DNA from: DATAYA01 sp963754235
GTDB lineage: Bacteria; Pseudomonadota; Alphaproteobacteria; Acetobacterales; Acetobacteraceae
DNA length: 64,000 bases
Assembly: GCA_963754235.1 (NCBI GenBank)
Contig: CAVWFK010000013.1
Coordinates: 62,001-126,000, forward strand
Direction: 5' to 3'
Shown: piece after piece, positions 38,325 to 48,637 of the stretch
How positions within the stretch are numbered: the first letter of the stretch is position 1
How the letters are laid out: every line of letters begins with the position of its first letter
Program-made: the position numbers and the translations under genes
The notes under the pieces: generated by a model
The model's input: only the letters and a program-made list of their open reading frames with translations
Database searches by the model: none
Told to the model about the DNA's origin: nothing

Positions 38325-38373
38325 AACCTTGCCAAGGTTGGGGTCGAGGGTTCGAATCCCTTCGCCCGCTCCA
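38325..38373 (+). repeat. attR-type core repeat (tRNA-Gly 3' fragment)
   Basis: Identical 49 bases to the tRNA-Gly 3' half. The 5' half of a tRNA is missing, so it is not a functional tRNA gene. Confidence 0.95.
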
Positions 38374-38719
38374 GGTTTCTTCTTGTCCGACCCAGAGACA
38401 TGGGTGACGGGTTGTCCCCTAGGTATGGGTGACATCTCGTGTCGAACGGGTTGTCGCCCCGAGTCGCCGCAGAACTCTGATGGCACTCATCGACCGACGC
38501 GGGACGAGGCCAATCCAAGCGATCGTTCCCCCCGATCACCGGCGCGGTCGCGCGCCCGATGCCGGCGAACTGCGGACCAAGCCGGTCGCAGCGCCCAACC
38601 ACCCGCGCCGGACCCGATCGCCGCTCAGAGCGGGCGTCGTGGGCGTGACCATCCTGGGGTTGGCGGCCTTCGGCCAATCGACTAAGCCAACGCAACGATC
38701 CTGCGGGAGGAAACAACCG
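38374..38719. other. Intergenic region with possible IS481-type end
   Basis: No gene supported. ATGGGTGAC (38,400 and 38,425) and CGGGTTGTC (38,408 and 38,447) each occur twice. The reverse strand reads TGTCACCCATAC and GTCACCCATGTCTC, which resembles IS481-type termini. The last 60 bases form the leader of the ABC transporter operon. Confidence 0.35.
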
Positions 38720-39730
38720 ATGAAGCGCATCGTGATGGCAGCGGCGCTCGCTGCCGGAGTTACCCTCGCTGGCGGCAACGGCGCGGTGCAGGCGCAGACC
38801 GTCTCCATCATGGTCGGCGGCATGTCGAAGCAGATCTACCTGCCCGCGAAGCTTGCCGAGCAGCTCGGATACTTCAAGGATCAAGGCCTGAAGGTCGAGC
38901 TCTCCGACGAGCAGGCCGGCATCGAAGGGGCTGACGCGATGATCGCGGGAGAGGTGCAGGGCGTGGTCGGCTTCTACGACCACACGGTCGATCTGCAAGG
39001 CAAGGGCAAATATGCCGAAAGCGTGGTGCAGTTCGGCCAGGTGCCCGGCGAAGTCGAGCTGGTCTCCAGCAAGGTCGCGAACAAGGTCCACGGCTTCAAG
39101 GACCTCAAGGGCATGACCCTCGGCGTCACCGGGCTCGGCTCGTCCACCAACTTCCTCACCCTCTACATGGCGGCGCGCGCCGGGCTCAAACCGGGCGACA
39201 TCACCACGCTCGCGGTCGGCGCCGGCGCCACCTTCATCGCGGCGATGCAGCAGAACCGCATCCAGGCCGGCATGACCACCGAGCCCACCGTATCGCGCGC
39301 CCTCTCGACCGGCCTCGGCAAGATCTTGGTCGATATGCGCACGGCCGAGGGCACCAAGGCGGCGCTCGGCGGCACCTATCCGGCGGCCTGCCTCTACATG
39401 TCGAACAGCTACGTCCAGAAGCATCCCGAGGTGACGCAGAAACTGGTCAACGGCTTCGTCAAGACGATGCAATGGATCCACGCCCACACGCCCGAGCAGA
39501 TCGCGGACAAGCTGCCGAAGGACTACTACGCCGGCAGCAAGGCCATGTACGTGAAGGCGCTCGGCGAGGGCAAGGGGATGTACACGCCAGACGGCAAGAT
39601 GCCGGCCGACGGCCCCGCGACCGTATTCAAGGTGCTCAGCACGTTCGAGCCCGGGCTGAAGGGCAAGACGATCGACCTCTCCAAGACCTATACCACCGCG
39701 TTCGTGGACAAGGCGCTCGCGGCACACTGA
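38720..39730 (+). CDS. ABC transporter substrate-binding protein (nitrate/sulfonate/taurine family)
   Basis: A 336-residue periplasmic binding protein. Signal peptide IVMAAALAAGVTLAGGNGAVQA, then the NMT1/SsuA-like fold: IYLPAKLAEQLGYFKDQGLK near residue 38, DLKGMTLGVTGLGSSTNF near 130, and LSNSYVQKHPEV-type helix near 235. It delivers a small anion or aromatic ligand to the membrane permease; the ligand is unknown. A GGGAGG ribosome site lies 9 bases upstream. It is first in a three-gene operon. Confidence 0.9.
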   Translation: MKRIVMAAALAAGVTLAGGNGAVQAQTVSIMVGGMSKQIYLPAKLAEQLGYFKDQGLKVELSDEQAGIEGADAMIAGEVQGVVGFYDHTVDLQGKGKYAESVVQFGQVPGEVELVSSKVANKVHGFKDLKGMTLGVTGLGSSTNFLTLYMAARAGLKPGDITTLAVGAGATFIAAMQQNRIQAGMTTEPTVSRALSTGLGKILVDMRTAEGTKAALGGTYPAACLYMSNSYVQKHPEVTQKLVNGFVKTMQWIHAHTPEQIADKLPKDYYAGSKAMYVKALGEGKGMYTPDGKMPADGPATVFKVLSTFEPGLKGKTIDLSKTYTTAFVDKALAAH

Positions 39731-39732
39731 CG

Positions 39733-40524
39733 ATGGCGGTTCCCGCCGTCGCCCTGAACGACGTCGCGCGCCGCTTTGTGCGCCCTGACGGCGGTATGAT
39801 CTCGGCCCTCGAGGAGTTCACGCTGGAAATCGGCGCCGGCGAGTTCTGCGCCATCGTCGGCCCCACCGGCTGCGGCAAGTCGACCACGCTCGGCCTCGTC
39901 GCGGGCCTTGCCGAGCCGCAGGCCGGGCGTGTGGAACTGTTCGGGCAGCGCGTCACGGGAATCGACCGGCGGGTTGGCTTCGTGTTTCAGCAGGACGCCC
40001 TGTTTCCCTGGACCAGCGTGCTCGGCAACGTCATCGCCGGCCCGCGCTTCCGCGGCGCCGACCGCGCGAGCGCTGAAGCCCGAGCGCGCGACTGGATCGC
40101 GCGCGTCAATCTCGGCGGCTTCGAACGCAACTATCCGCACCAGCTCTCGGGTGGGATGCGCAAGCGCGTGGCCCTGGCGCAGACCTTCATCAACGCGCCC
40201 GCGGTGCTGCTGATGGACGAACCCTTCAGCGCGCTCGACGTGCAGACGCGCGAGCTGATGCAGGAAGAGCTGCTGACGCTGTGGGGTCAGAACCAAGCAG
40301 CGGTGCTGTTCGTCACCCACGATCTCGACGAGGCGATCCTGCTCGCCGACAGGGTCGCCGTGCTCACCTCTCGCCCGGCGCGGGTCAAGACCGTCTATCC
40401 GATCGACCTGCCGCGCCCGCGGCAGATCGCAGAATTGCGCTACGATATGCGCTTCATCGAGATCGCACGAAAGCTCGCCGATGACCTGCGGGTCGAGGTG
40501 ATGCGCGCACGGGCCGCCGCATGA
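39733..40524 (+). CDS. ABC transporter ATP-binding protein (nitrate/sulfonate/taurine family)
   Basis: A 263-residue ATPase with Walker A GPTGCGKST, Q-loop FVFQQDALFPWTSV, signature LSGGMRKRVALAQ, Walker B VLLMDEPFSALD and H-loop FVTHDLDEA. The FPWTSVLGNV pattern is typical of SsuB/TauB-type subunits. It starts two bases after the binding-protein stop and overlaps the permease by four bases. Confidence 0.93.
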   Translation: MAVPAVALNDVARRFVRPDGGMISALEEFTLEIGAGEFCAIVGPTGCGKSTTLGLVAGLAEPQAGRVELFGQRVTGIDRRVGFVFQQDALFPWTSVLGNVIAGPRFRGADRASAEARARDWIARVNLGGFERNYPHQLSGGMRKRVALAQTFINAPAVLLMDEPFSALDVQTRELMQEELLTLWGQNQAAVLFVTHDLDEAILLADRVAVLTSRPARVKTVYPIDLPRPRQIAELRYDMRFIEIARKLADDLRVEVMRARAAA

Positions 40525-41369
40525 GCACGACGGTCGACAGCCTGACCGATACCCGGGTCGCCATCCCGCAGGCGGCACGGCTGCGCCGCCGGCGGATGCT
40601 GGTCTCAGCCCTGCGCTTGCTGGTGCTGGTGGTGATTTTGGGCGCGTGGGAGGGCGGGGTCGATGCCCACCTGATCGACCCGTTCTTCTTCGGCCAGCCC
40701 AGCGGCATCGCGGTCCGCTTATGGGACTGGATCGTGAACGGCACCTCGATCGGGCCCCTGTGGTTCCAGGTCTGGGTGACCATGTACGAGGCCGTGCTCG
40801 GCTTCCTGATCGGGGCCGCACTTGGCATCGTCTGCGGCATCGTGCTCGGCCGCAATGCGCTGCTCGCCGACGTCTTTTCGATCTACATCAAGATCGGCAA
40901 CTCGATCCCGCGCGTCGTGCTCGGCTCGATCTTCATCGTCTCGCTCGGCTTGGGCATCTGGTCGAAGGTGGCGCTCGGTGTGGTGATGGTGTTCTTTGTC
41001 GTGTTCGGAAACGCCTTCCAGGGAGTCCGTGAGGCCGACCGTAACGTCATAGCGAACGCCCGCATCCTCGGTGCCGGGCCGTGGCAGGTGACGCGCGCTG
41101 TGGTGATCCCGTCCGCGCTGTCGTGGATTCTCGCGAGCCTACACGTCAGCTTCGGCTTCGCCCTGATCGGCGCGATCGTGGGCGAGTTCCTCGGCGCCAA
41201 GAAAGGCATGGGCCTGCTGATCGCGACGGCGCAGGGCACCTTCGACGCCAACGGCGTGTTCGCAGCCATGATCGTGGTCGCGGTCGTGGCTCTGATCGCA
41301 GAAGGTTTCCTTACCCTGATCGAGAACCGGCTGCTGGTCTGGCGCCCCGAGCAGTCGCGCGGCGAGTGA
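40521..41369 (+). CDS. ABC transporter permease (nitrate/sulfonate/taurine family)
   Basis: A 282-residue inner-membrane permease with about six helices, beginning LLVLVVILGAWEGG. The EAA-like coupling loop to the ATPase is NARILGAGPWQVTRAVVIPS. It completes the importer with the two upstream genes. Confidence 0.92.
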   Translation: MSTTVDSLTDTRVAIPQAARLRRRRMLVSALRLLVLVVILGAWEGGVDAHLIDPFFFGQPSGIAVRLWDWIVNGTSIGPLWFQVWVTMYEAVLGFLIGAALGIVCGIVLGRNALLADVFSIYIKIGNSIPRVVLGSIFIVSLGLGIWSKVALGVVMVFFVVFGNAFQGVREADRNVIANARILGAGPWQVTRAVVIPSALSWILASLHVSFGFALIGAIVGEFLGAKKGMGLLIATAQGTFDANGVFAAMIVVAVVALIAEGFLTLIENRLLVWRPEQSRGE

Positions 41370-42037
41370 GCGAATTGGGTTAGCCACACGCGAACGCACT
41401 TGCCCGCGAAGGTTCTGCCAAATCGCGGCGCGAAGCAGCACAACCACAGCGCGAGCCCGGGACCATTGGCGCTGTCGCCTCGTCTGTCAGAAATCGCCGG
41501 CGGCATCGGACCGTGCGCAAATGCCGAGGCGCTGATCACGATCACGATTACGTGGTTGCGGCATTGGGTGCGCAGCGCCATCCCGGACGAACTGATGGGT
41601 TCGCCCGGCTTTGCGCCGGAATACGGAGGCGATGCGGATTGCGTCGCAGCATTTGCCCGAAGCACGTCATCGCGGACCGCGTCGGCCACGCGGCCGGATG
41701 TTGAGGGACGCACTTGCGCGACCTCCGGGGCAATCCTACTCTGAAGTTGCTGAACTTTCGGTGTCGCCGGAGCGTTGAGCACGCCGGATCGCCAGCCGGG
41801 GATGGGGTTCCCCGCCAACCGCCGCAGAGGCTGATGACCCCTCGGTGCTGAGCGGTCGGAGGGTGCGTGCCGTGGGCGACCCGATCGAATATTTCGCTGA
41901 TACGCCACCGCTCGAACCGGCGGCAGTGCCGGCCAGCCGTGCACCGCCATGCAGCCCGATCCGTGTTCCATGCGCGATGCACGCGTCCGCCGAGTTACCG
42001 CGGCGCAGCAAACTCACCCTTCAGCCGGAGTGCCGTC
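41370..42037. other. 668-base stretch with no supported gene
   Basis: Open frames exist on both strands but none has family features, a ribosome site or sensible composition. A short CGATCACGATCACGATTACG run near 41,537 is the only repeat noticed. Confidence 0.5.
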
Positions 42038-42778
42038 ATGACCGTCGATAAGCGGCTCGAAGCCCTGTATGGCAAGGTCGAACTCGTCCGCGGCGTGGGC
42101 AAGCCACGGCACGGCCAGCTCTGCATCATGTCACTCGTGGCATTCCTGGCCGGCGAGCGCCATTCCGACCATCCGAACACCGCGTCGCCGGCGATCCGAA
42201 GCTTCGCCATCACGATCAACGACCAGATGCCGGATGATCTACGCGGGCGGCTCAAGCCGTTCGCGCCGGCGATCATCGGCACCCGCGACGAACTCGATCT
42301 GGTGCGCGCCGAGATGCTCATCACGGCGGTACGAGAGGAGATCCTGCCGCGCATCTGCGTGGACTTCGTCGGGTTGTCGAGCGGCGACGGCGACATCTTC
42401 GGCCACGCGGCCGAGGGAATCCGTGTCAGTCACGTGCTGCGGGCGCGACTGGCGATATTCCTCAACCGCCCTGCCGTAAGCGATCGAACGCGGGCGCCGG
42501 GAGAAATCGCCGCTGCCGCCGCGGACCTGCTCGTCTGTTGCGCGCGCGAGGCGCCAAGTGCCGCGGTGTCGATGTGGTACTGGACGAAGGCGATCGATCT
42601 GCTCGACCACATGTGCGAGATTCGCCACCCGCGGGCGGCCGGCATCGACATGGCGCGGATTGTACGGCTCGATGAATTGCTGGCACGCCATCAGCGCGGT
42701 CGCCGAGGCGGCACCGGCACGGCCTGGGCGATCGAGCGCGTCCGGCGGCTGCTCCCTGACTGGGCGATCCCGGACTGA
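42038..42778 (+). CDS. Hypothetical protein
   Basis: A 246-residue soluble protein, MTVDKRLEALYGKVELVRGV, with MSLVAFLAGERHSDHP, RSFAITINDQMPDDLRGRLK and a C-terminal AIERVRRLLPDWAIPD. The pattern suggests an alpha-helical cytosolic protein; no family recognised. GCCGGAG 9-15 bases upstream supports the ATG. Confidence 0.7.
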   Translation: MTVDKRLEALYGKVELVRGVGKPRHGQLCIMSLVAFLAGERHSDHPNTASPAIRSFAITINDQMPDDLRGRLKPFAPAIIGTRDELDLVRAEMLITAVREEILPRICVDFVGLSSGDGDIFGHAAEGIRVSHVLRARLAIFLNRPAVSDRTRAPGEIAAAAADLLVCCAREAPSAAVSMWYWTKAIDLLDHMCEIRHPRAAGIDMARIVRLDELLARHQRGRRGGTGTAWAIERVRRLLPDWAIPD

Positions 42779-42860
42779 GTGGGTTGTCGTGACGGCCTCG
42801 GCGAGCGTCGTCGGCAGTGCCGCGGCGGCGGGTCCGAACGCGTGTTCCTGACGGTCGCGA

Positions 42861-43493
42861 ATGCGAACGACGGTGCTCCTCGTCAGGCATGGCCACGTCG
42901 AAGGCATCGACCAGCCGACGTTTCGTGGACGCCTGCCTTTGCCCTTGACGGCGCTCGGGCTACGGCAGGCGGCGCGGACCGGCGAGTACATCCCCCGGAT
43001 CGCGAACCTGGATGTTGTCTATAGCAGCCCGCTCGCGCGGTGCATCGCCACTGGCACGATCATTGGCGCTCCATTGGGATTGGCCCCGATTCCGGAACCG
43101 GGCCTGACCGACATCGATTATGGGGCCTGGGAGGGACGCGTGGTCGCCGATGTGGCCCGGGAGAATGCCGCGGAAGTCTCGACCTGGTTCCGCGCACCTG
43201 AGGAGGCGACAATCCCCGGGGGCGAGACCCTGCGGTCACTCTCCGACCGGGTGCGCGCGGCAATGGCAGGGATCTTGGAGAAGAACGCTGGAAACACCGT
43301 GGTCGTCGTCGGCCACGACAGCGTCAATCGCGTGATGCTGTTGCACGCCCTTGGGCTGCCGCTATCGCGATACTGGCATCTCGGGCAGAGCCCGGGCGCC
43401 GTCAACCGGCTGGAACACGCAGATGGCGATTGGACCATCCACAGCGTGAACGAAACGGGACATCTGGTCACCGACTCGGTTGGCGTCGGGTAG
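42861..43493 (+). CDS. Histidine phosphatase family protein
   Basis: A 210-residue phosphoglycerate-mutase-like phosphatase. The RHG motif LLVRHGHVE carries the phosphorylated His10, YSSPLARCIATG follows near residue 54, the acidic catalytic loop is LTDIDYGAWEGR and the second catalytic His is in VVVVGHDSVNRV. CobC/alpha-ribazole phosphatase and sugar phosphatases share this pattern; the substrate is unknown. Confidence 0.9.
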   Translation: MRTTVLLVRHGHVEGIDQPTFRGRLPLPLTALGLRQAARTGEYIPRIANLDVVYSSPLARCIATGTIIGAPLGLAPIPEPGLTDIDYGAWEGRVVADVARENAAEVSTWFRAPEEATIPGGETLRSLSDRVRAAMAGILEKNAGNTVVVVGHDSVNRVMLLHALGLPLSRYWHLGQSPGAVNRLEHADGDWTIHSVNETGHLVTDSVGVG

Positions 43494-43629
43494 GGACGTA
43501 TCTGTTCCACGCACGCTTGACGGCCCCGCGTTTCGCGTAAAGAATTCAGCCAATGACCGGCCGGGAGTGCTTCCGTGCCGCGACGGCTTTCGTCTCGCGA
43601 ACAACGCGACCGAAATCGGGAGGAACCTC

Positions 43630-44616
43630 ATGGATCAAAGTCAAGCCGGCGGCGTCACACGCCGCAGGCTCGTCACCGCCACCGCGGCGACCACCGCCGC
43701 GATCGGTCTCGGAGGCACCACGGCGCGCGCGGCCGGCAAGCGGGTGGCGTACCTGACGCCGGGACTTGACCTGCCATTCTGGCGCATCCTCGCCAAGGGA
43801 ATCGATGACGAGGCGAAGAAAAACGGCAGCTCCTCGACATCCTATGACAGCCACAACAGCGCGCAGACGCAGATCCAGAACGCTCAGGATGCCATCGCAC
43901 GCCGCGTCGATGGCATCATCATCTCGCCGACCGACAGCTCCACCGCGCCCGCCGTGCTCGCGGCCGCCAAGCGCGCCAACATTCCCGTTGTCATCGCCGA
44001 TATCGGCACCACCAGCGGCGAGTACGTCTCGTTCATCATCTCGGACAATTTCCAGGGCGCTTATGGGATCGGCGCGGTGCTGGCCAAGGCGATGCAGGCC
44101 AAGGGGTGGGGCAGCGGCACTGTCGGGCTGGTGACGATTTCGCTTGCCCGCAACAATGGCCAGGCGCGGACCAAGGGGTTCACGAAGGCGATGGACGAGG
44201 CGCACATCAAGCGAGCGGCGCTGTCGCAGATGCAGACCTACACGGCGGACGAGACGTTCAAGTTCGTGCAGGACATGGTCACCGCGCATCCCGATATGCG
44301 GGGCCTGTTCGTCGAGACCGACCAGCCGACACTCGGTGCGCTCCGCGCGTTGCATGCGGCCCGCAAGGAAAAGGATATCCTGGTCGCCGCGTTCGACGGC
44401 ATTCCCGATTTCGTCAAGCTGATTGCCGACGGCACCATCGTCGGCTCCGGTATGCAGCAGCCCTACCTGATGGGTCAGACTTCCGCGCAGGCGATGTTCG
44501 CTCACTTCGCTGGCAAGACGCCACCGAAGCAGAGTCTGGTTCCGATCCTGGTGGTGACGCAGGACAACGTGAAGCAGTTGGAGGCGACCATACGCAAGAC
44601 GGTGTTCGGCCAATAG
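43630..44616 (+). CDS. Sugar ABC transporter substrate-binding protein
   Basis: A 328-residue periplasmic protein with an Arg-rich, Tat-like signal (TRRRLVTATAATTAAIGLGG). Ribose-binding-protein fold: VAYLTPGLDLPFWRILAKGI, AIARRVDGIIISPTDSST and VVIADIGTTSGEYVSFI. It starts the first of two ribose-type importers, and a GGGAGG site precedes its ATG. Confidence 0.92.
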   Translation: MDQSQAGGVTRRRLVTATAATTAAIGLGGTTARAAGKRVAYLTPGLDLPFWRILAKGIDDEAKKNGSSSTSYDSHNSAQTQIQNAQDAIARRVDGIIISPTDSSTAPAVLAAAKRANIPVVIADIGTTSGEYVSFIISDNFQGAYGIGAVLAKAMQAKGWGSGTVGLVTISLARNNGQARTKGFTKAMDEAHIKRAALSQMQTYTADETFKFVQDMVTAHPDMRGLFVETDQPTLGALRALHAARKEKDILVAAFDGIPDFVKLIADGTIVGSGMQQPYLMGQTSAQAMFAHFAGKTPPKQSLVPILVVTQDNVKQLEATIRKTVFGQ

Positions 44617-44656
44617 CGGCCGGTCCGATCCGGCCCACCGGCTAACACCGCCGACG

Positions 44657-46543
44657 ATGAGCCTGCTCGCGCTCAGCGGTATCTGGAAGCGGTTCGGTGC
44701 GACCACGGCGCTGGCCGATGCCGGTTTCACGCTGGAGCCCGGAGAGGTTCATGCGCTGGTCGGCGCCAATGGTGCCGGCAAATCGACCCTGTCGCGCATC
44801 ATCTCCGGCCATATGCAGGCCGATGCCGGGCAGGTTGTCGTCGATGGCCGGCCGGTTCGCCATGCCGGTGCGCGCGAAGCGATCCGCGACGGCATCACCA
44901 TGGTGACGCAGGAAACCTCGCTCGCCCCCGACATGTCGGTGCTGGAGAACATCATGCTGCCGCGGCTGGGCATGACGGGCCGGCTGCGCTGGCGGGTGCT
45001 GCGGGCGCAAGCCGAGGCGCTGATCGCCGGTCTCGGGGAACAGGCGGTGCCGGCCCTTGACCGGCTGGTCCGTGACCTCGGCACCGGCCAGCGACAGCTC
45101 GTGGAGATCCTCAAGGCTCTCGCACTCGATAGCCGGATTATCATTTTCGACGAGCCGACCGCGCCGCTCTCGCCGCATGAGAGCGAATTGCTGTTCGACA
45201 TAATTCGCGGCCTGGCTGGACGCGGGCGTGGACTGATCTTCGTCTCGCATCGCCTCGAGGAGATTTTTGCGCTGACCGATCGCGTGACGGTGCTGCGCGA
45301 GGGCAGGGTCGTAGCCGACGGCGTCATGACGCGCGCGCTCACGCAAGGTGAGCTGGTACGGCTGATGGTCGGTCGCGAGCTGTCCGACATTTATGCCCGC
45401 GGTGGCGAACGGCGGGCGATCGCGTCGGCGGACCCGCCGGTGCTGAGCGTGCGCAACCTTCGCTGCCCGCCGCGCGTGCGCGATGTTTCGTTCGACGTCC
45501 ATGCAGGCGAGATTGTCGGCCTCGCCGGGCTGGTCGGCGCCGGCCGATCGGAAACCGTGGAGGCGATCTTCGGCTTGCGCCATGCCGTGTCCGGAAGCGT
45601 CGCGCTGTGCGGCAGGCCCTTCGTTGCCCGCACCCCGCGCGAGGCGATCCGTGCCGGCATCGGCTTGGTGCCGGAGGACCGGCGGCGACAGGGGATCGTC
45701 CCGGACCTGTCGGTGCGGGAGAACCTGCTGCTCGCGCATCTCGGCAATCACGCCGGCGGTGGCCTCGGCTATGGCGCCCGCACGGACGCGGTACGGCGGC
45801 TGCTGGCGCTGCTCGAACTGCCGCACCGGCGGCTGCTCGACGACAACATGCTGACCTTCAGCGGCGGGATGCAGCAAAAGGTGATCCTGGCACGCTGGCT
45901 GGTGCTGTCGCCGAAGCTGCTGCTGTTGGACGAGCCCACTCGCGGCGTTGATATCGGCACGCGCAGCAGCATCTACGCGCTGCTGCGTCGCATCGCCGCC
46001 GAGGGGGTGGCCTGCGTGGTGGTGTCATCGGATTTCGAGGAGCTGCTCGGCCTCGCCGACCGCATCGTCGTGCTGAGCGACGGCCTCAGTGTCACCGATA
46101 TCCCGAGCGAGCTGGTTGATATCGAGAAGCTGGCGATGTTCGCCGCTCCACGCAGCTCGGCTGAACGGACTCACACCGTGCTGAAATCACTGGTGGCCGC
46201 GCACGGCGGCGTCGCTTTTTGGGTCGACATCGAAGGCGGCCGGGTATTCTGTTTCGATCGGGTCGGCGACCAGGCCGACGCCGATCCCGGCTTTCACGGC
46301 GGCGCCTTCCCCATGATCGACGAGACCCGCATTCCGACCGCTCTGAGGCACCGCCCCGGAGGCCTCGTCGCCGAGCCGAATTCGCCGCTGGTGACGCTGC
46401 TGGTTCCCCAGCTTGGTCGTCGCGGGCACCGGCTTGGCGTTGTCGGGCTGACGCGCAGCGACGCGACGGGTGGTGCCACGGCCGATGCGATCCGGCACGA
46501 GATCGCGGCGGCGATGATGCCTCCGGTCCAGGCCGCCGCATGA
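44657..46543 (+). CDS. Sugar ABC transporter ATP-binding protein with C-terminal extension
   Basis: A 628-residue double ATPase of the RbsA/MglA type. NBD1 has Walker A GANGAGKSTLSR and Walker B IIIFDEPTAPLS; NBD2 has a degenerate A loop (GLVGAGRSETVEAIFG), the signature FSGGMQQKVILARWL and intact Walker B LLLLDEPTRGVDIGTR. The usual length is near 500; about 130 extra residues (VLKSLVAAHGGVAFWVDIEG to AAA) follow and look like a GAF/sensor-type alpha-beta fold. It overlaps the permease by four bases. Confidence 0.92.
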   Translation: MSLLALSGIWKRFGATTALADAGFTLEPGEVHALVGANGAGKSTLSRIISGHMQADAGQVVVDGRPVRHAGAREAIRDGITMVTQETSLAPDMSVLENIMLPRLGMTGRLRWRVLRAQAEALIAGLGEQAVPALDRLVRDLGTGQRQLVEILKALALDSRIIIFDEPTAPLSPHESELLFDIIRGLAGRGRGLIFVSHRLEEIFALTDRVTVLREGRVVADGVMTRALTQGELVRLMVGRELSDIYARGGERRAIASADPPVLSVRNLRCPPRVRDVSFDVHAGEIVGLAGLVGAGRSETVEAIFGLRHAVSGSVALCGRPFVARTPREAIRAGIGLVPEDRRRQGIVPDLSVRENLLLAHLGNHAGGGLGYGARTDAVRRLLALLELPHRRLLDDNMLTFSGGMQQKVILARWLVLSPKLLLLDEPTRGVDIGTRSSIYALLRRIAAEGVACVVVSSDFEELLGLADRIVVLSDGLSVTDIPSELVDIEKLAMFAAPRSSAERTHTVLKSLVAAHGGVAFWVDIEGGRVFCFDRVGDQADADPGFHGGAFPMIDETRIPTALRHRPGGLVAEPNSPLVTLLVPQLGRRGHRLGVVGLTRSDATGGATADAIRHEIAAAMMPPVQAAA

Positions 46544-47523
46544 GCCCGCCGCGGACTGTGCGCGAACGTCCGCGCCGCAGCCTGGTCAAGCTGCTGGCGA
46601 CGCAGATCGAGCTGCGGATGCTGCTGCTGATCGTGCTGGTCATGGCTGGCTTGGCACTGATCTCCCCGTATTTCCTCACGGTCAGCAACCTGTTCAACGT
46701 GATGGATCAGTCGGTCGTGGTCGGCATGGTGGCGCTGGGCCAGACGCTGGTTATTTTGATTGGCGGGATCGACCTTTCCGTGGGCTCGCTCGCCGGGATG
46801 ACCGGTATCGTTCTCGGCATATCGTTTCCAGCGTTCGGTTTCTATGGCGGCATCGTGCTCGCTCTCGCCGCCGGTGCCCTGGCGGGGCTGGTGAACGGCG
46901 CCATCATCACGCTCGGTCGCGTGGCACCATTCGTCGTAACGCTCGGCATGATGTCAATCGGACGCAGCATGGCCTATGTGCTGAGCGGCGCCAATTCGAT
47001 CAGCAATCTTCCGGCCGGACTGGGCGCCATATCGACTGACACGGTGGCCGGGATTCCGCTCAACTTTGTCTGCTTGCTGGTGGCCTATGCGCTGTGCTGG
47101 TGGTTTCTGACCTACGCCAAGGGCGGTCGCACCCTGTACGCGGTCGGCTCCAACGTCGAGGCGGCGCGGGTCGCCGGGCTCGGCATCACGCTCTGGAGCA
47201 TCCTGGCCTATGTCGCGTCCGGCCTGATGAGCGCCGTCGCCGCAATCTTCCTGGCATCGCGCATCCTGTCGATCGACCCGATCGGTGGGGTGGGACTTGA
47301 GCTCGACGCGATTGCCGCCGTCGTGATTGGCGGGGCAAGCCTGTTCGGCGGCCGCGGCTCCATCATCGGCACGCTGGCCGGCGTGTTCATCATGGTATTC
47401 ATCCGCAACGGGCTAAACCTCCTGAATGTCTCGCCGTACTGGCAGGGCACCGCCATCGGCTCGATCATCATCGCCGCGGTGCTGCTGGAGCGGCTGCTGA
47501 GCGGCGCCCGCGGCAGCGCATGA
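46540..47523 (+). CDS. Sugar ABC transporter permease
   Basis: A 327-residue RbsC-type permease with about eight helices. The family motifs GQTLVILIGGIDLSVGSLAG near residue 67 and GGASLFGGRGSIIGTLAG near 265 are intact. Its ATG overlaps the ATPase stop (ATGA). Confidence 0.93.
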   Translation: MSPPRTVRERPRRSLVKLLATQIELRMLLLIVLVMAGLALISPYFLTVSNLFNVMDQSVVVGMVALGQTLVILIGGIDLSVGSLAGMTGIVLGISFPAFGFYGGIVLALAAGALAGLVNGAIITLGRVAPFVVTLGMMSIGRSMAYVLSGANSISNLPAGLGAISTDTVAGIPLNFVCLLVAYALCWWFLTYAKGGRTLYAVGSNVEAARVAGLGITLWSILAYVASGLMSAVAAIFLASRILSIDPIGGVGLELDAIAAVVIGGASLFGGRGSIIGTLAGVFIMVFIRNGLNLLNVSPYWQGTAIGSIIIAAVLLERLLSGARGSA

Positions 47524-47550
47524 CCTTGCGATAGAGCGGAGACACGGAAC

Positions 47551-48555
<1,005 letters not shown>

Positions 48556-48637
48556 GCCATCGAGGCTGTGAAAGCGGCCAATCTCTGATATGACTTCAAG
48601 CGCACCCCGGATCGAACCGGGCGGGAGGGAGGTCACC

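Larger units (their letters stand above)
19251..38373. mobile_element. Integrative genomic island in tRNA-Gly, satellite-phage-like
   Basis: The interval is bounded by two identical 49-base copies of the tRNA-Gly 3' half (19,251-19,299 and 38,325-38,373). A tyrosine integrase sits next to the right copy, and the same pair of TAGCAAGC-type sites lies inside both ends. The contents are an integrase, HTH protein, primase/helicase and small terminase-like gene in one orientation, plus glycan-related cargo, IS remnants and broken genes. There are no capsid, portal, tail or conjugation genes. The tRNA gene is restored at the left end, the usual outcome of site-specific integration. Confidence 0.92.

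Noticed and set aside
38325..38373. A second tRNA-Gly gene
   Set aside because: Only the 3' half is present; no acceptor 5' strand or D arm precedes it.
41400..41744. A 114-residue plus-strand frame as a gene
   Set aside because: No ribosome site, domain or plausible composition; the opposite strand is equally open.
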